64,000 nucleotides of DNA from Chitinophaga sp. LS1 (GCF_034274695.1 NZ_CP128362.1:6140501-6204500), one strand, 5' to 3'; shown: positions 45,520 through 55,107, numbered from the stretch's first letter. Notes: a model not told the origin generated them from the sequence alone. Made by a program: numbers and translations.

Positions 45520-47736
45520 TTATGCCTTTTTACGGGAAGCACCGCCACCCTTCTTTGCAGAGGATGATTTCTTCTTATCAGTGGCAGATCTGTCACCTTT
45601 AGCTGGTTTGCCTTTGGCAGGGCCGCCACTCCTTTCGGAAGGTTGCCTTTTGCCGCGGGGAGAGCGATTAAAATCAGTATCCTGGTCTCTTCTGCTGCGT
45701 GGAGCTTCTCCGCCACGACCACGTACTACTCTACCCTGCGGCGGGAAATCTGCATCCTCATCTTCTATCAGCTCATAATCCAGCTGTCTCTTTACCAGGT
45801 TTGCCGCAGCTACCTGCACCTTCACCTTATCTCCAATACGAACCTTCCGACCCGTATTCATACCTATCAGTGAATATTCATTCTCATCATACTTAAAATC
45901 ATCCTTCGTCATCATACTCTGCAAACTCACCAGTCCTTCACACTTGGTATCCACTGTCTCTACCCAGAAACCAAAATGAGCGACCCCACTCACCACACCA
46001 TCGAAAGTCTCGCCCAGGAACTGCTGCATGTATTCCACCTGCTTGTATTTGTTCCCAGCTCTTTCTGCTTCCATCGCCTTGCGCTCCATCTCTGAAGAGT
46101 GCTTACACATTGCATCCATCCTTTTATCAGCATGAATATCATTGGCCAGGCACTGCGCTACCACCCGGTGTACCAATACATCGGGGTAACGACGGATCGG
46201 AGATGTAAAGTGACAGTAGTGATCAAAACCCAATCCATAGTGACCGATATCTTCCGTCTGGTAAACGGCTTTGGCCATGGTACGGATACCGAGGGTTTCG
46301 AGTACATGCTGTTCAGGTTTGCCCTTCGCCATCTGCAACATTGCATTGAAGCTATTCGCCAGCGCTTCAGGGTTAGAAAGATCCAGCTTGTGACCGAACT
46401 TGTTTGCGAAACCAGAGAACACTTTCAGCTTCTCTTCATCCGGTGTATCGTGGGTACGATATGGGAACGGCACCTGCTGGTTATTGCCGATGCGGATATT
46501 GTATACATATTCTGCTACCTTTCTATTGGCAAGCAGCATGAATTCTTCGATCAACTGGTGGGCTTCCTTGCTCTCCTTGATCATGATGCCGATCGGCTTT
46601 GCATGTTCATCCAGCTGGAAGCGAACTTCCTGCGAAGAGAAGTTGATAGCGCCATGTTGAATACGTGTTTTGCGCATAGTCTGTGCGATGGTATTCAGCA
46701 ACAGCAATTCATCTTTGTAAGGTCCGTCTCCCTTTTCGATGATCTCCTGTACCTCTTCGTAGGTAAATCGATGATCGGAATGGATCACGGTTCTGCCAAT
46801 CCATTGCTCCCTGATCTCCCCTTGCTCATTGATCTTAAACACGGCAGAGAATGTCAGTTTATCTTCGTGCGGACGCAGGGAACAGAGCTCGTTCGAGATC
46901 TTTTCCGGCAGCATAGGCAGTACGCGATCCGGCAGGTATACGGAAGTAGCACGTTTGTCTGCTTCCTTATCCAGCGCAGTATCCGGCAGTACATAGTGAC
47001 TTACGTCAGCAATGTGCACACCGATCTCGTACCAGCCACCACGGGTCTTTTTGACAGAGAGGGCATCGTCAAAGTCCTTGGCATCCACAGGGTCGATGGT
47101 AAAGGTGAGGGTCTTGCGGAAGTCCTTACGTTTCTTTACTTCATCACTGCTGATGTCTTCTTTGACGGCCTGTAGTTCCTGCATCACATCCGCCGGGAAG
47201 CTAAGCGGGAAGCCCGCTTCGATAAGGATCTCCTTCATAGCCAGGTCGTTGGTATCGCTGGCATCCAGTAGTTCTACAATCTCGCCAACGGGTTTGCGGG
47301 TCTTTTCGCCCCACTGTACAATCCTGACTACGGCCTTATCGCCGCTCTTCATGTCTTTTACTTCGTTCGCTGGAATATATATATCCGGCATGAAGATACC
47401 CTTGTCAGGTATAAGGAATGCGAATCCCTTATTCACCTGCAGGGTGCCGGTAAACTCTGTCTTCTTACGTTTAGTAATCGCCGTTATCACTCCTTCCATT
47501 CGTCCCTGGTTCTTAGCTGGTTTGATAACATCCACGTTTACTTCATCTCCGTCTAAAGCGGTATTCAGGTTTTTCTGCCTTACAAGTACATCTTTTTCCT
47601 GTCCTTCGACGATGACGAAAGCCATGCCGGAACGGGTGATTTCTATTGTTCCCTTGTAGGTTTTCTTTTGGCTGCTACTGCCTTTTTCTCTGCTGCTAGC
47701 GCCTTTTTCTTTTTGAGGTTTTTTCTTTTTAGTCAT
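45520..47736 (-). CDS. rnr: Ribonuclease R
   Basis: 738 residues. 3'-5' exoribonuclease for structured RNA. N-terminal Lys/Ser-rich extension (1-27), cold-shock/OB domains (about 30-180), RNB catalytic domain with TIDPVDAKDFDDALSVKK (metal-binding Asp cluster), the HIADVSHYV segment and RRYPDVLVHRVV, and an S1 domain (about 580-670, FDGVVSGVAHFGFWVE). It ends in a basic low-complexity tail rich in R, K, S and G. It lies 11 bases downstream of lpxK in one operon. Confidence 0.96.
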   Translation of the reverse strand: MTKKKKPQKEKGASSREKGSSSQKKTYKGTIEITRSGMAFVIVEGQEKDVLVRQKNLNTALDGDEVNVDVIKPAKNQGRMEGVITAITKRKKTEFTGTLQVNKGFAFLIPDKGIFMPDIYIPANEVKDMKSGDKAVVRIVQWGEKTRKPVGEIVELLDASDTNDLAMKEILIEAGFPLSFPADVMQELQAVKEDISSDEVKKRKDFRKTLTFTIDPVDAKDFDDALSVKKTRGGWYEIGVHIADVSHYVLPDTALDKEADKRATSVYLPDRVLPMLPEKISNELCSLRPHEDKLTFSAVFKINEQGEIREQWIGRTVIHSDHRFTYEEVQEIIEKGDGPYKDELLLLNTIAQTMRKTRIQHGAINFSSQEVRFQLDEHAKPIGIMIKESKEAHQLIEEFMLLANRKVAEYVYNIRIGNNQQVPFPYRTHDTPDEEKLKVFSGFANKFGHKLDLSNPEALANSFNAMLQMAKGKPEQHVLETLGIRTMAKAVYQTEDIGHYGLGFDHYCHFTSPIRRYPDVLVHRVVAQCLANDIHADKRMDAMCKHSSEMERKAMEAERAGNKYKQVEYMQQFLGETFDGVVSGVAHFGFWVETVDTKCEGLVSLQSMMTKDDFKYDENEYSLIGMNTGRKVRIGDKVKVQVAAANLVKRQLDYELIEDEDADFPPQGRVVRGRGGEAPRSRRDQDTDFNRSPRGKRQPSERSGGPAKGKPAKGDRSATDKKKSSSAKKGGGASRKKA

Positions 47737-47747
47737 TCTCGTAACAT

Positions 47748-48815
47748 TTAATCATGGTTACTTCCAAACTGTTCCACGTAATCAAAAATATAATTATTAA
47801 ATGAATCTCCTTCCCCGAACAGGAAAGATATTTCCACCGGCATAACGGCGATGGTTATGTTTCGCTCCCGGAGTTGCGGGGCCAGGAGCTGTAGCCTTAC
47901 GGCATCTTTTTCGGTGGTGATCACCATTTTATTCTCCCCGGGCAGGTTCCCGAGTTCACGTTGTATCTTATCAAGGTCGTGCACCCCATAGTAATAATGA
48001 TCGGGAAAAGGCAGCTGGAAGACCTCCCGGTGGCTGCTTTTCAAGTGCTGCAGGAGTGGTTCAGGACGGGCGATACCGGCTACCAGCAACAGTGTTGTAT
48101 CTGCCGGTATAGTAGTGGGTGCACCGCTGAACAGGTCGTACAGCTGACCATATTGCAATGTGGTAAAATATACATGTTGTTCATGCAAGGGATTGATTTC
48201 CTGCCTGATAGCGTTTTTTTCAGTTTCAGAAAGGTGGGGTGGACATTTGGATACGATGATACAATTGGCCCTTTCGTATCCTTTGCGTCCTTCCCGGAGG
48301 CGACCAAATGGTACCACATGATCTTTGGTAAACCGGCGGCTGTAGTCGGTGATCATAATGTTCATACCTGGTTTTACAGAGCGGTGCTGAAAGGCATCGT
48401 CCAGCAGGATCACCTGTGTTTCGGGGCGTTCTCCGAGCAGTTGGGGAATGGCGAGCATTCTCTCTTCGCCCACGCAGACGCTGATGTCCGGGTACTTTTG
48501 GTGAAACTGCATGGGTTCATCACCCAGCTGTGAGGCGGTGCTGTTTTCATCTGCCAGCAGGTAGCCTTTGGTACGGCGGTTATAGCCACGGCTCAGGGTA
48601 GCGGTGTGTACGCGGTCTTTGAGCAGGCGGATGAGGTGTTCGACATGGGGAGTCTTGCCAGTGCCTCCTACAGAAAGGTTGCCCACAGCGATCACGGGTA
48701 GGTCGAATTCCACAGCAGTGAGTACTTTATTGTCGTACATCCTGTTGCGGGTCCACATGACCAAACCGTACAAAAGTGAGAAAGGATATAATAAGATCTT
48801 AAGATATTGCAGCAT
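47748..48815 (-). CDS. lpxK: Tetraacyldisaccharide 4'-kinase
   Basis: 355 residues. Phosphorylates the lipid A disaccharide at the 4' position. N-terminal membrane-associated segment (FSLLYGLVMWTRNRMYD), Walker A in VGNLSVGGTGKTPHVEHLI, Walker B-like VILLDDAFQHRSV, and the family stretch LSRGYNRRTKGY. It confirms a lipid A-containing outer membrane. Spacing to the upstream gene is 3 bases. Confidence 0.95.
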   Translation of the reverse strand: MLQYLKILLYPFSLLYGLVMWTRNRMYDNKVLTAVEFDLPVIAVGNLSVGGTGKTPHVEHLIRLLKDRVHTATLSRGYNRRTKGYLLADENSTASQLGDEPMQFHQKYPDISVCVGEERMLAIPQLLGERPETQVILLDDAFQHRSVKPGMNIMITDYSRRFTKDHVVPFGRLREGRKGYERANCIIVSKCPPHLSETEKNAIRQEINPLHEQHVYFTTLQYGQLYDLFSGAPTTIPADTTLLLVAGIARPEPLLQHLKSSHREVFQLPFPDHYYYGVHDLDKIQRELGNLPGENKMVITTEKDAVRLQLLAPQLRERNITIAVMPVEISFLFGEGDSFNNYIFDYVEQFGSNHD

Positions 48816-48818
48816 GCA

Positions 48819-49400
48819 TCAGCTTTTTGTGAAATGATAAGTCGTATTGGGTGTGACCACGATATGCAGTGGAACATCCCAGGTGCCGATGTCGGCAATG
48901 CCGGTTACCGGGTCGAACAATGACAGTCCGATGGTGGTAACATCCGGGCGGCATTGTTCCAGAAAGCGGTCGTACATCCCTTTGCCATAGCCTACGCGGT
49001 GGCCGGCGGTATCGAATGCCAGCAGTGGTACGAATACCAGGTCCAGCTCAGATGGCGCGATGAGGGTACCTGATGTAGGCTCGGGAATGCCGTAGTTGTT
49101 CTTTTCCAGTACGGTGTTTTGATCCCAAAGGTAATGCAACATGGTGCTATCGGCCATATTGGAACGTGAAATTACCCATTGGAGGTCCGGAAAATGGATC
49201 CGGGTATAGTCTACAAGAGCTGGTGTATCCACTTCCTTTTTTTCCCTGATAGGTAGAAAAATGTGTGCCAGCTTGTAAGGGCTGAAATCCAGTAGCCTGC
49301 ATTGTGCGAGCAACTGCGCATTGAGCTTGGTAATCTCGTCGGAGGGAGTATTCAGTCTTTTTTCAAGAAACTCCCGGCGTATATCCTTTTTTGTTAACAA
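48819..49400 (-). CDS. 5-formyltetrahydrofolate cyclo-ligase
   Basis: 193 residues. Converts 5-formyl-THF to 5,10-methenyl-THF with ATP. Motifs: KKDIRREFLEKR near the N-terminus, FLPIREKKEVDT, and the nucleotide-binding signature GHRVGYGKGMYDRFLE. Between bioD (14 bases upstream) and lpxK (3 bases downstream). Confidence 0.93.
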   Translation of the reverse strand: MLTKKDIRREFLEKRLNTPSDEITKLNAQLLAQCRLLDFSPYKLAHIFLPIREKKEVDTPALVDYTRIHFPDLQWVISRSNMADSTMLHYLWDQNTVLEKNNYGIPEPTSGTLIAPSELDLVFVPLLAFDTAGHRVGYGKGMYDRFLEQCRPDVTTIGLSLFDPVTGIADIGTWDVPLHIVVTPNTTYHFTKS

Positions 49401-49414
49401 TATGGTACGCTGAG

Positions 49415-50047
49415 TTATTTTAATTGTAAAGATAGCTTTTCTGCCTGTTCCTTTACAAAAGCCTTGTCAATATGGCTGGTTTGAGGAATCCTTCCCAGTT
49501 TGGGGAATCCGGACCAGGTGACAACTTCGTCTTCATTAGTATGTGTTTCGCCACTGAAGATCCAGCCCAGAACAGGAATTTGTGCCTGCTGGAGGACTTT
49601 TGCGGTGAGTAATGAATGGTTGATGGAGCCGAGGTAGTTGCCTGCCACGATAATGACTTTGGCTTTGAGTTGTTGGATCAGGTCGATGGTAAAGGTCGTT
49701 TCAGTGATAGGTACCATGAGGCCGCCGGCGCCTTCGATGATGAGGGGGCGGTTGGCCGGTTGGTAAGTCTCAGCTATTTCTATTATTCTTTTTACATTAA
49801 TGGTTACGTTTTCGAGCCTTGCAGCGAGGTGCGGAGAGGCTGGTTCCAGGAGGCGGTAGGCCTCTTTATGGCATTTTGAAACTGGATTTGTGAGTAGATT
49901 TTTTATGGTGTCAGTATCAGTGCCTTCTTTCAGACCGGTTTGCACTGGTTTCCAGTAATCGGCCTGGAGGGACTCGGTGATACAGGCGGAGGTGATGGTT
50001 TTGCCTACGCCCGTGCCAATGCCGGTGATGAAGATGCGGTTTGTCAT
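49415..50047 (-). CDS. bioD: Dethiobiotin synthetase
   Basis: About 210 residues. ATP-dependent carboxylation of 7,8-diaminopelargonate, the penultimate biotin step. Motifs: FITGIGTGVGKTITSACI (P-loop), YWKPVQTGL, and IEGAGGLMVPI. The start MTNRIF at 50047 is used; the longer frame lacks conservation and would overlap the promoter. First gene of the minus-strand cluster. Other biotin genes are not in the window, although an acyl-CoA carboxylase subunit and accD are nearby. Confidence 0.94.
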   Translation of the reverse strand: MTNRIFITGIGTGVGKTITSACITESLQADYWKPVQTGLKEGTDTDTIKNLLTNPVSKCHKEAYRLLEPASPHLAARLENVTINVKRIIEIAETYQPANRPLIIEGAGGLMVPITETTFTIDLIQQLKAKVIIVAGNYLGSINHSLLTAKVLQQAQIPVLGWIFSGETHTNEDEVVTWSGFPKLGRIPQTSHIDKAFVKEQAEKLSLQLK

Positions 50048-50054
50048 AATTGTG

Positions 50055-50062
50055 CAAAGATA
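50055..50062 (-). promoter_or_regulatory. -7 element of bioD (TATCTTTG)
   Basis: On the minus strand TATCTTTG lies 7 bases upstream of the bioD ATG, again giving a very short or absent leader. The divergent cysteine gene starts about 100 bases away. Confidence 0.5.
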
Positions 50063-50150
50063 TTGTATATTAATTATATAGTGGTTATTGAGTGATTTGG
50101 GGCAAATCATTCATTTACCTTATTTTCGCTCCGATCAATTTAATATAGTT

Positions 50151-51509
50151 ATGAAGTTTTGCAACAGCATCCTTGAAACCATAGGAAACACCCCATTGGT
50201 AAAACTCCACCGCGTTACCGCAGGCCTTCCCTGCCCTGTCTTTGCCAAAGTAGAATTCTTTAACCCTGGCAACTCTATCAAAGACCGTATGGCTATCAAA
50301 ATGGTAGAAGTCGCAGAAAAACAAGGTTTACTAAAACCAGGCGGCACCATCATTGAAGGTACCTCCGGCAATACAGGTATGGGTCTTGCGCTGGCCGCTG
50401 TGATCAAGGGTTACAAATGTATCTTTACCACCACCGATAAACAGTCCAAAGAAAAAGTAGACATACTCAAAGCCGTAGGCGCCGAGGTGATCGTATGCCC
50501 TACTAACGTAGAACCTGAAGATCCCCGCTCCTACTACTCCGTATCCAAACGGCTGGCTACTGAGGTGCCGAACAGTTTCTATGTAAACCAATACGATAAC
50601 CTTGCCAATCGTGATGCACACTACGAACAAACGGGTCCTGAAATCTGGGAACAGACAGATGGAAAGGTGACTCACCTGGTTGTGGCCACGGGTACTGGCG
50701 GTACCATTACCGGTACGGGCAAGTTCCTGAAAGAAAAGAATCCGGACATAAAAGTATGGGCCATAGACAGCTATGGTTCCCTGCTGAAGAAATACTTTGA
50801 AACAGGAGAACTGGATATGTCGGAAGTTTATCCTTACATCACCGAAGGTATTGGCGAAGACTTTGTACCGCAGAACTACGACATGAATGTGATCGATGCC
50901 TTTACAAAAGTAACGGACAAAGACGGGGCTGTGATGGCAAGACGTATTACCAAAGAAGAAGGGATTTTTGTGGGGTACTCCGCCGGTTCTGCGATTGCAG
51001 GGCTATTACAACTGAAAGCATCTTTAAATCCAACAGATGTAGTCGTGGTGATTTTCCATGATTCCGGCAGCCGTTATGTAGGTAAAGTGTACAATGATCA
51101 GTGGATGATGGAAAGAGGTTTCCTCGATGTGAAGACAGTGAAAGATGTGGTGAATGGTCGCCGTAACCAGCCATTGGTAACGGTAGAACAGGAAGAGAAA
51201 GTGAGTGAGGCGATTACTAAAATGAAGAAGTATGATATCGAACATATCCCGGTTTTACATCAGCAGGAAATAGTAGGTTCTATTTCTGAAAATGGACTTT
51301 TCAACAGACTGATTGATGATGTGAACCTGAAAGATGCGCAGATCAAACAGGTGATGCAGGCTGCATTCCCGGAGGTAAAAATGGATACGCCGATAGAGAA
51401 ATTGTCTTCTTATATCAATAAAGAAAATGGTGCGGTGCTGACACGCGATGAAAGTGGAAAGGCACACATCATTACGAAATACGATATTATTCAGGCACTT
51501 GGCAACTAA
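50151..51509 (+). CDS. PLP-dependent cystathionine beta-synthase with C-terminal CBS domains
   Basis: About 452 residues. Catalytic part (1-330) with PLP-binding Lys44 in NPGNSIKDRMA, EGTSGNTGMGLA and the phosphate loop GTGGTITGTGKF. The C-terminal part (about 340-452) contains a CBS pair (NQPLVTVEQEEKVSEAIT and AAFPEVKMDTPIEKLSS) that may bind an adenosyl ligand such as SAM. Forms cystathionine from homocysteine and serine, though O-acetylserine-type chemistry is also possible. The ATG at 50151 is used; an upstream frame extension is not conserved. Confidence 0.9.
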   Translation: MKFCNSILETIGNTPLVKLHRVTAGLPCPVFAKVEFFNPGNSIKDRMAIKMVEVAEKQGLLKPGGTIIEGTSGNTGMGLALAAVIKGYKCIFTTTDKQSKEKVDILKAVGAEVIVCPTNVEPEDPRSYYSVSKRLATEVPNSFYVNQYDNLANRDAHYEQTGPEIWEQTDGKVTHLVVATGTGGTITGTGKFLKEKNPDIKVWAIDSYGSLLKKYFETGELDMSEVYPYITEGIGEDFVPQNYDMNVIDAFTKVTDKDGAVMARRITKEEGIFVGYSAGSAIAGLLQLKASLNPTDVVVVIFHDSGSRYVGKVYNDQWMMERGFLDVKTVKDVVNGRRNQPLVTVEQEEKVSEAITKMKKYDIEHIPVLHQQEIVGSISENGLFNRLIDDVNLKDAQIKQVMQAAFPEVKMDTPIEKLSSYINKENGAVLTRDESGKAHIITKYDIIQALGN

Positions 51510-51527
51510 GATGTAAACAGCGGAAAG

Positions 51528-52331
51528 ATGGATACTACATTTTCTGATTTACCGCTTAAAGATCAAACTGGCAATCCGGTGAGGTTGTCCTTTCCACCTC
51601 ACCGGATTGTATCATTAGTTCCTTCGCAAACAGAGTTATTATTTGATCTTGGGCTTTCTGATGAGATTGTGGGAGTGACAAAATTTTGTATTCACCCGGT
51701 GAATGATAAAACCCGGGTGGGAGGAACAAAGAAATTACATATAGATCAGATTAGGGAGTTAAAACCGGATCTGATCATTGCTAATAAGGAGGAGAATGAA
51801 CGGGAGCAGATCTTATCATTGATGGCCGATTTCCCGGTTTGGGTGACAGATGTGCATGATTTGGAGAGTGCCCTGGAAATGATTTCACAAATTAGTGCAA
51901 TTACAGACCGGGCAGCAAAGGGGGTGCAAATTTGTTCGGAGATAAAAACAGCCTTTGAGCAGTTGGCCTTTTTTTCTAAAAATGGTCCTCCTCACAAAAA
52001 AGTGGCCTATTTCATCTGGAAAGATCCCTGGATGGTAGCCGGAGGAGACACATTTATATCTGCCATGTTGGAGCAATGTGGGTTTGAGAATGTTTTTAAA
52101 AAAAGGACCCGTTACCCTGTTATCACCCTTGATGAATTACAGTATACTGATTGTCAATTAGTTCTATTATCTTCTGAACCTTTTCCTTTCAAAGCAGCCC
52201 ATTTTCCATTTTTTACCTCTCTTCCTGTTCAGCTGGTAGATGGAGAAATGTTCAGCTGGTATGGTAGTAGAATCTTGCGCGCTGCGGCTTATTTTCGGGA
52301 TAATTTCTACCAAAATCAGGCTTTTTTTTGA
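51528..52331 (+). CDS. BtuF-like helical-backbone metal/cobalamin-binding protein
   Basis: 267 residues. The start RIVSLVPSQTELLFDLGL and GVTKFCIHPVN are typical of TroA/BtuF substrate-binding folds, with LKPDLIIANKEEN and the later VAYFIWKDPWMVAGGDTFIS. No signal peptide or lipobox is seen, so the protein seems cytoplasmic, unlike a classical ABC periplasmic partner. It starts 18 bases after the cystathionine beta-synthase gene, suggesting co-transcription. Possible role in cobalamin handling or as an orphan binding protein. Confidence 0.82.
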   Translation: MDTTFSDLPLKDQTGNPVRLSFPPHRIVSLVPSQTELLFDLGLSDEIVGVTKFCIHPVNDKTRVGGTKKLHIDQIRELKPDLIIANKEENEREQILSLMADFPVWVTDVHDLESALEMISQISAITDRAAKGVQICSEIKTAFEQLAFFSKNGPPHKKVAYFIWKDPWMVAGGDTFISAMLEQCGFENVFKKRTRYPVITLDELQYTDCQLVLLSSEPFPFKAAHFPFFTSLPVQLVDGEMFSWYGSRILRAAAYFRDNFYQNQAFF

Positions 52332-52394
52332 CGAATATCATATAAATCACTAGAAAACATGATTCTAACACTATAAAACTTGTTATTTAGTACT

Positions 52395-52402
52395 TATATT
52401 TG
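52395..52402 (+). promoter_or_regulatory. -7 element of fba (TATATTTG)
   Basis: TATATTTG matches TAnnTTTG exactly, 31 bases before the fba ATG. A -33 element at the standard distance is not obvious. Confidence 0.5.
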
Positions 52403-52433
52403 CTGTCCTTAAATGTAAAACAATCCGAAAGCT

Positions 52434-53501
52434 ATGGGAAAATACAGAGCTGGCGTATTATTCGGCGAAGAGCTGGAAGCGCTGTACAATGATGCCAAGA
52501 ACAATGCATGGGCAATGCCTGCGGTAAACGTGGTAGGTACTAATACAGTAAATGCTGTACTGGAAACTGCTGCAAAAGTAAACTCACCTGTTATTATTCA
52601 GTTTTCTAACGGTGGTGCACAGTTCTTTGCAGGTAAAGGAATGCCGAATGATAAGTTGCAGGCAAACATTGCAGGTGGCATTTCCGGTGCAAAACACGTA
52701 CATGAAGTAGCTAAATACTACGGTGTACCGGTTGTATTGCACACAGACCATGCTGCTAAAAAATGGTTGCCATGGATCGACGGTCTGCTGGATGCGGGTG
52801 AAGAATTTAAGAAACAAACTGGTCAGCCACTGTACAGTTCCCACATGCTGGATCTTTCTGAAGAGCCAATCCATGAGAACATCGAGATCTCTAAAAAATA
52901 TTTCGAGCGTATGAACAAGCTGGGTATGTCCATCGAAATCGAGCTGGGCGTAACTGGTGGTGAAGAAGACGGTGTTGATAACTCCGGCGTAGACAACTCC
53001 AAGCTGTATACTCAGCCTGAAGATGTAAACTTCGCTTACGAGCAACTGTCTCAGGTAGGTACTCGTTTCACAGTAGCTGCTGCTTTTGGTAACGTACATG
53101 GTGTATATTCACCAGGTAACGTGGCACTGCGTCCTGAGATCCTGCAGAATTGCCAGGACTTCATCCAGGCTAAGCACAAAACTGCTGCTAAACCAGTTTA
53201 TTATGTATTCCATGGTGGTTCAGGTTCTCCTAAGCATCAGATTACAGAAGCACTGGGTTACGGTGTAATCAAGATGAACCTGGATACAGATATGCAGTGG
53301 GCATTCTGGGAAGGTGTTCATGATTTCTACGAAGCCAAGAGAGATTATCTGCAGGCTCAGCTGGGTAACCCAGAGGGTGCTGATAAGCCAAATAAGAAAT
53401 TCTATGATCCTCGTGTATGGCTGCGTAAAGGTGAAGAGACTTTTGTAAAACGTCTGGAAGAGGCGTTCAAAGATCTGAACTGCATTGGCAGAAATGCTTA
53501 A
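52434..53501 (+). CDS. fba: Class II fructose-bisphosphate aldolase
   Basis: 355 residues. Zn-dependent aldolase of glycolysis/gluconeogenesis. Motifs: VLHTDHAAKKWLPW (Zn-binding His and catalytic Asp), IEIELGVTGGEEDGVDN, VHGVYSPGNV, YVFHGGSGS and VIKMNLDTDMQWAFW. Length and motifs match class IIA. Terminated by a hairpin 25 bases after the stop. Confidence 0.97.
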   Translation: MGKYRAGVLFGEELEALYNDAKNNAWAMPAVNVVGTNTVNAVLETAAKVNSPVIIQFSNGGAQFFAGKGMPNDKLQANIAGGISGAKHVHEVAKYYGVPVVLHTDHAAKKWLPWIDGLLDAGEEFKKQTGQPLYSSHMLDLSEEPIHENIEISKKYFERMNKLGMSIEIELGVTGGEEDGVDNSGVDNSKLYTQPEDVNFAYEQLSQVGTRFTVAAAFGNVHGVYSPGNVALRPEILQNCQDFIQAKHKTAAKPVYYVFHGGSGSPKHQITEALGYGVIKMNLDTDMQWAFWEGVHDFYEAKRDYLQAQLGNPEGADKPNKKFYDPRVWLRKGEETFVKRLEEAFKDLNCIGRNA

Positions 53502-53525
53502 TATTGAGGGAGATATACTTCAGGG

Positions 53526-53556
53526 AAGCCGGTAATTGTGAAAATTACCGGCTTTT
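53526..53556 (+). terminator. Terminator after fba
   Basis: AAGCCGGTAATT / AATTACCGGCTT stem with a 5-base loop followed by TTTTCTTTT. Confidence 0.9.
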
Positions 53557-53742
53557 TCTTTTAAGGTGGACTCCGGAAGGATTGAAAACCAGCCACTTTT
53601 GAATAAATCAGCTCTCAGCCTGCCCGTTCTCAAAGAAAAACCTGACCGCCAACCTGTTTTATTATAATATTGCAAACGAGATACTTTTGAAGTTAATTTA
53701 ATTTGTATCTTGCACAACTATTTTGTAACCTAATAGTTCAAT

Positions 53743-54591
53743 ATGTCAAGCTGGTTTAAGCGAATTAAACAAGGCATTCAAACGTCTACAAGTGAGAAGA
53801 AAGAAGCGCCGGATGGTTTGTGGCACAAATGCCCTAGCTGCAAAAAAACAGTTACGGTCAAAGACCTGAAGGACCACTTTTACGTGTGCGATAAGTGTAA
53901 TTACCACAATCGTATCGATTCTGCTGAATATTTCGAGATCTTATTCGATAACAATCAGTTCGAAGAGCTGTTCCCTAATATTTATCCAAAGGACTTTTTG
54001 GGATTCAAGGACTTAAAGCCATATGGCGCAAGGTTAATAGATGCTCAGAAGAAATCCGGACTGAAAGACGCGATGCGTGTAGGTGTGGGTAAAGTATTTG
54101 GTAACGACCTGGTGGTTTCCTGCATGGACTTTGCTTTTATTGGCGGTTCTATGGGTTCAGTGGTAGGTGAGAAAATCGCCCGCTCCATTGATTATTGTAT
54201 TGCACACAAAATGCCATTAATGATCATCTCCAAATCTGGTGGTGCCCGTATGATGGAAAGTGCTTTTTCCCTGATGCAAATGGCAAAAACTTCTGCCAAG
54301 CTGACGCAGTTGGCGGATGCGAAGCTGCCTTTCATCTCTCTGGCAACAGATCCGACCACGGGTGGTGTAACGGCTTCTTTCGCAATGCTGGGTGACCTGA
54401 ACATTGCAGAGCCTAAGGCCCTGATCGGTTTCGCTGGTCCACGTATCATTAAGGAAACGATCAAGAAAGACTTGCCTGAGGGTTTCCAGAGTGCTGAGTT
54501 CCTGCTGGAACATGGCTTTTTGGACCTGATCATTGACCGTAAAGAAATGAAGGCCAAACTGGCACAGTTGCTCGAATTGTTTAAAAACTAA
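53743..54591 (+). CDS. accD: Acetyl-CoA carboxylase carboxyltransferase beta subunit
   Basis: 282 residues. Zinc ribbon with Cys30, Cys33, Cys49 and Cys52 (HKCPSCKKT and VCDKCNYH), then the crotonase-like carboxyltransferase domain with [26 protein letters not shown] and [12 protein letters not shown]. Supplies malonyl-CoA for fatty acids with the alpha subunit (not in the window). Followed by a hairpin and smpB. Confidence 0.96.
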   Translation: MSSWFKRIKQGIQTSTSEKKEAPDGLWHKCPSCKKTVTVKDLKDHFYVCDKCNYHNRIDSAEYFEILFDNNQFEELFPNIYPKDFLGFKDLKPYGARLIDAQKKSGLKDAMRVGVGKVFGNDLVVSCMDFAFIGGSMGSVVGEKIARSIDYCIAHKMPLMIISKSGGARMMESAFSLMQMAKTSAKLTQLADAKLPFISLATDPTTGGVTASFAMLGDLNIAEPKALIGFAGPRIIKETIKKDLPEGFQSAEFLLEHGFLDLIIDRKEMKAKLAQLLELFKN

Positions 54592-54605
54592 TTTTTTAAA
54601 ATAAC

Positions 54606-54648
54606 TGCGGATTACAGCTGGTGTGAATTCATGCCATTGTAATCCGCA
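54606..54648 (+). other. Perfect inverted repeat between accD and smpB
   Basis: TGCGGATTACA and TGTAATCCGCA (11 bp perfect) flank a 21-base loop with an inner palindrome TGAATTCA. There is no following T tract; the hairpin ends 21 bases before the smpB GTG start, so it may end accD or control smpB translation. Confidence 0.55.
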
Positions 54649-54669
54649 ATTTGTAAATCCCAATTTAAA

Positions 54670-55107
54670 GTGGCAGAACTGAGGAACAGATCGGCATTTT
54701 ATGAGTACGCAATAGAGGATAAATTTATTGCAGGGATGGTATTGACAGGTACTGAGATTAAATCTATCCGACAGAGCCGGGTTAGTTTTAATGACTCATT
54801 CTGCTATTTTTCTAAAGGAGAATTGTTTGTTAGAAGCCTGCATATCACCGAATATTCGCATGGCGCCTACGCGAATCATGACCCATTGCGCGAGCGTAAG
54901 TTGCTGTTGACAAAACGGGAGCTGCGTAAGATGGAAGGGAAGATTAAGGAGAAAGGGTTTACCATCGTTCCATTACGTATTTTTTTGAGTGAGAAGGGGT
55001 TGGCGAAGATGGAGATAGGACTTGGCAGAGGGAAGAAAATGCATGATAAGCGTGAGTCTATTAAGGAGAGAGATACGCAGAGAGAGATTAAGCGGTATCT
55101 GAAGTAA
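54670..55107 (+). CDS. smpB: SsrA-binding protein
   Basis: 145 residues with a GTG start at 54670 (the first conserved residues AELRNRSAFYEYAIEDK follow directly). Motifs: GMVLTGTEIKSIRQSRV, YSHGAYANHDPLRERKLLL, and GLGRGKKMHDKRESIKERD in the C-terminal tail needed for trans-translation. It rescues stalled ribosomes with tmRNA (not in the window). The last 12 codons (DTQREIKRYLK plus stop) are duplicated in degenerate tandem copies just downstream. Confidence 0.95.
   Translation: MAELRNRSAFYEYAIEDKFIAGMVLTGTEIKSIRQSRVSFNDSFCYFSKGELFVRSLHITEYSHGAYANHDPLRERKLLLTKRELRKMEGKIKEKGFTIVPLRIFLSEKGLAKMEIGLGRGKKMHDKRESIKERDTQREIKRYLK

Noticed and set aside
46099..47175. 358-codon open frame on the plus strand opposite rnr
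   Set aside because: It lies wholly inside a well-supported rnr gene on the other strand and has no recognisable motif; long opposite-strand frames are common here because of codon bias.
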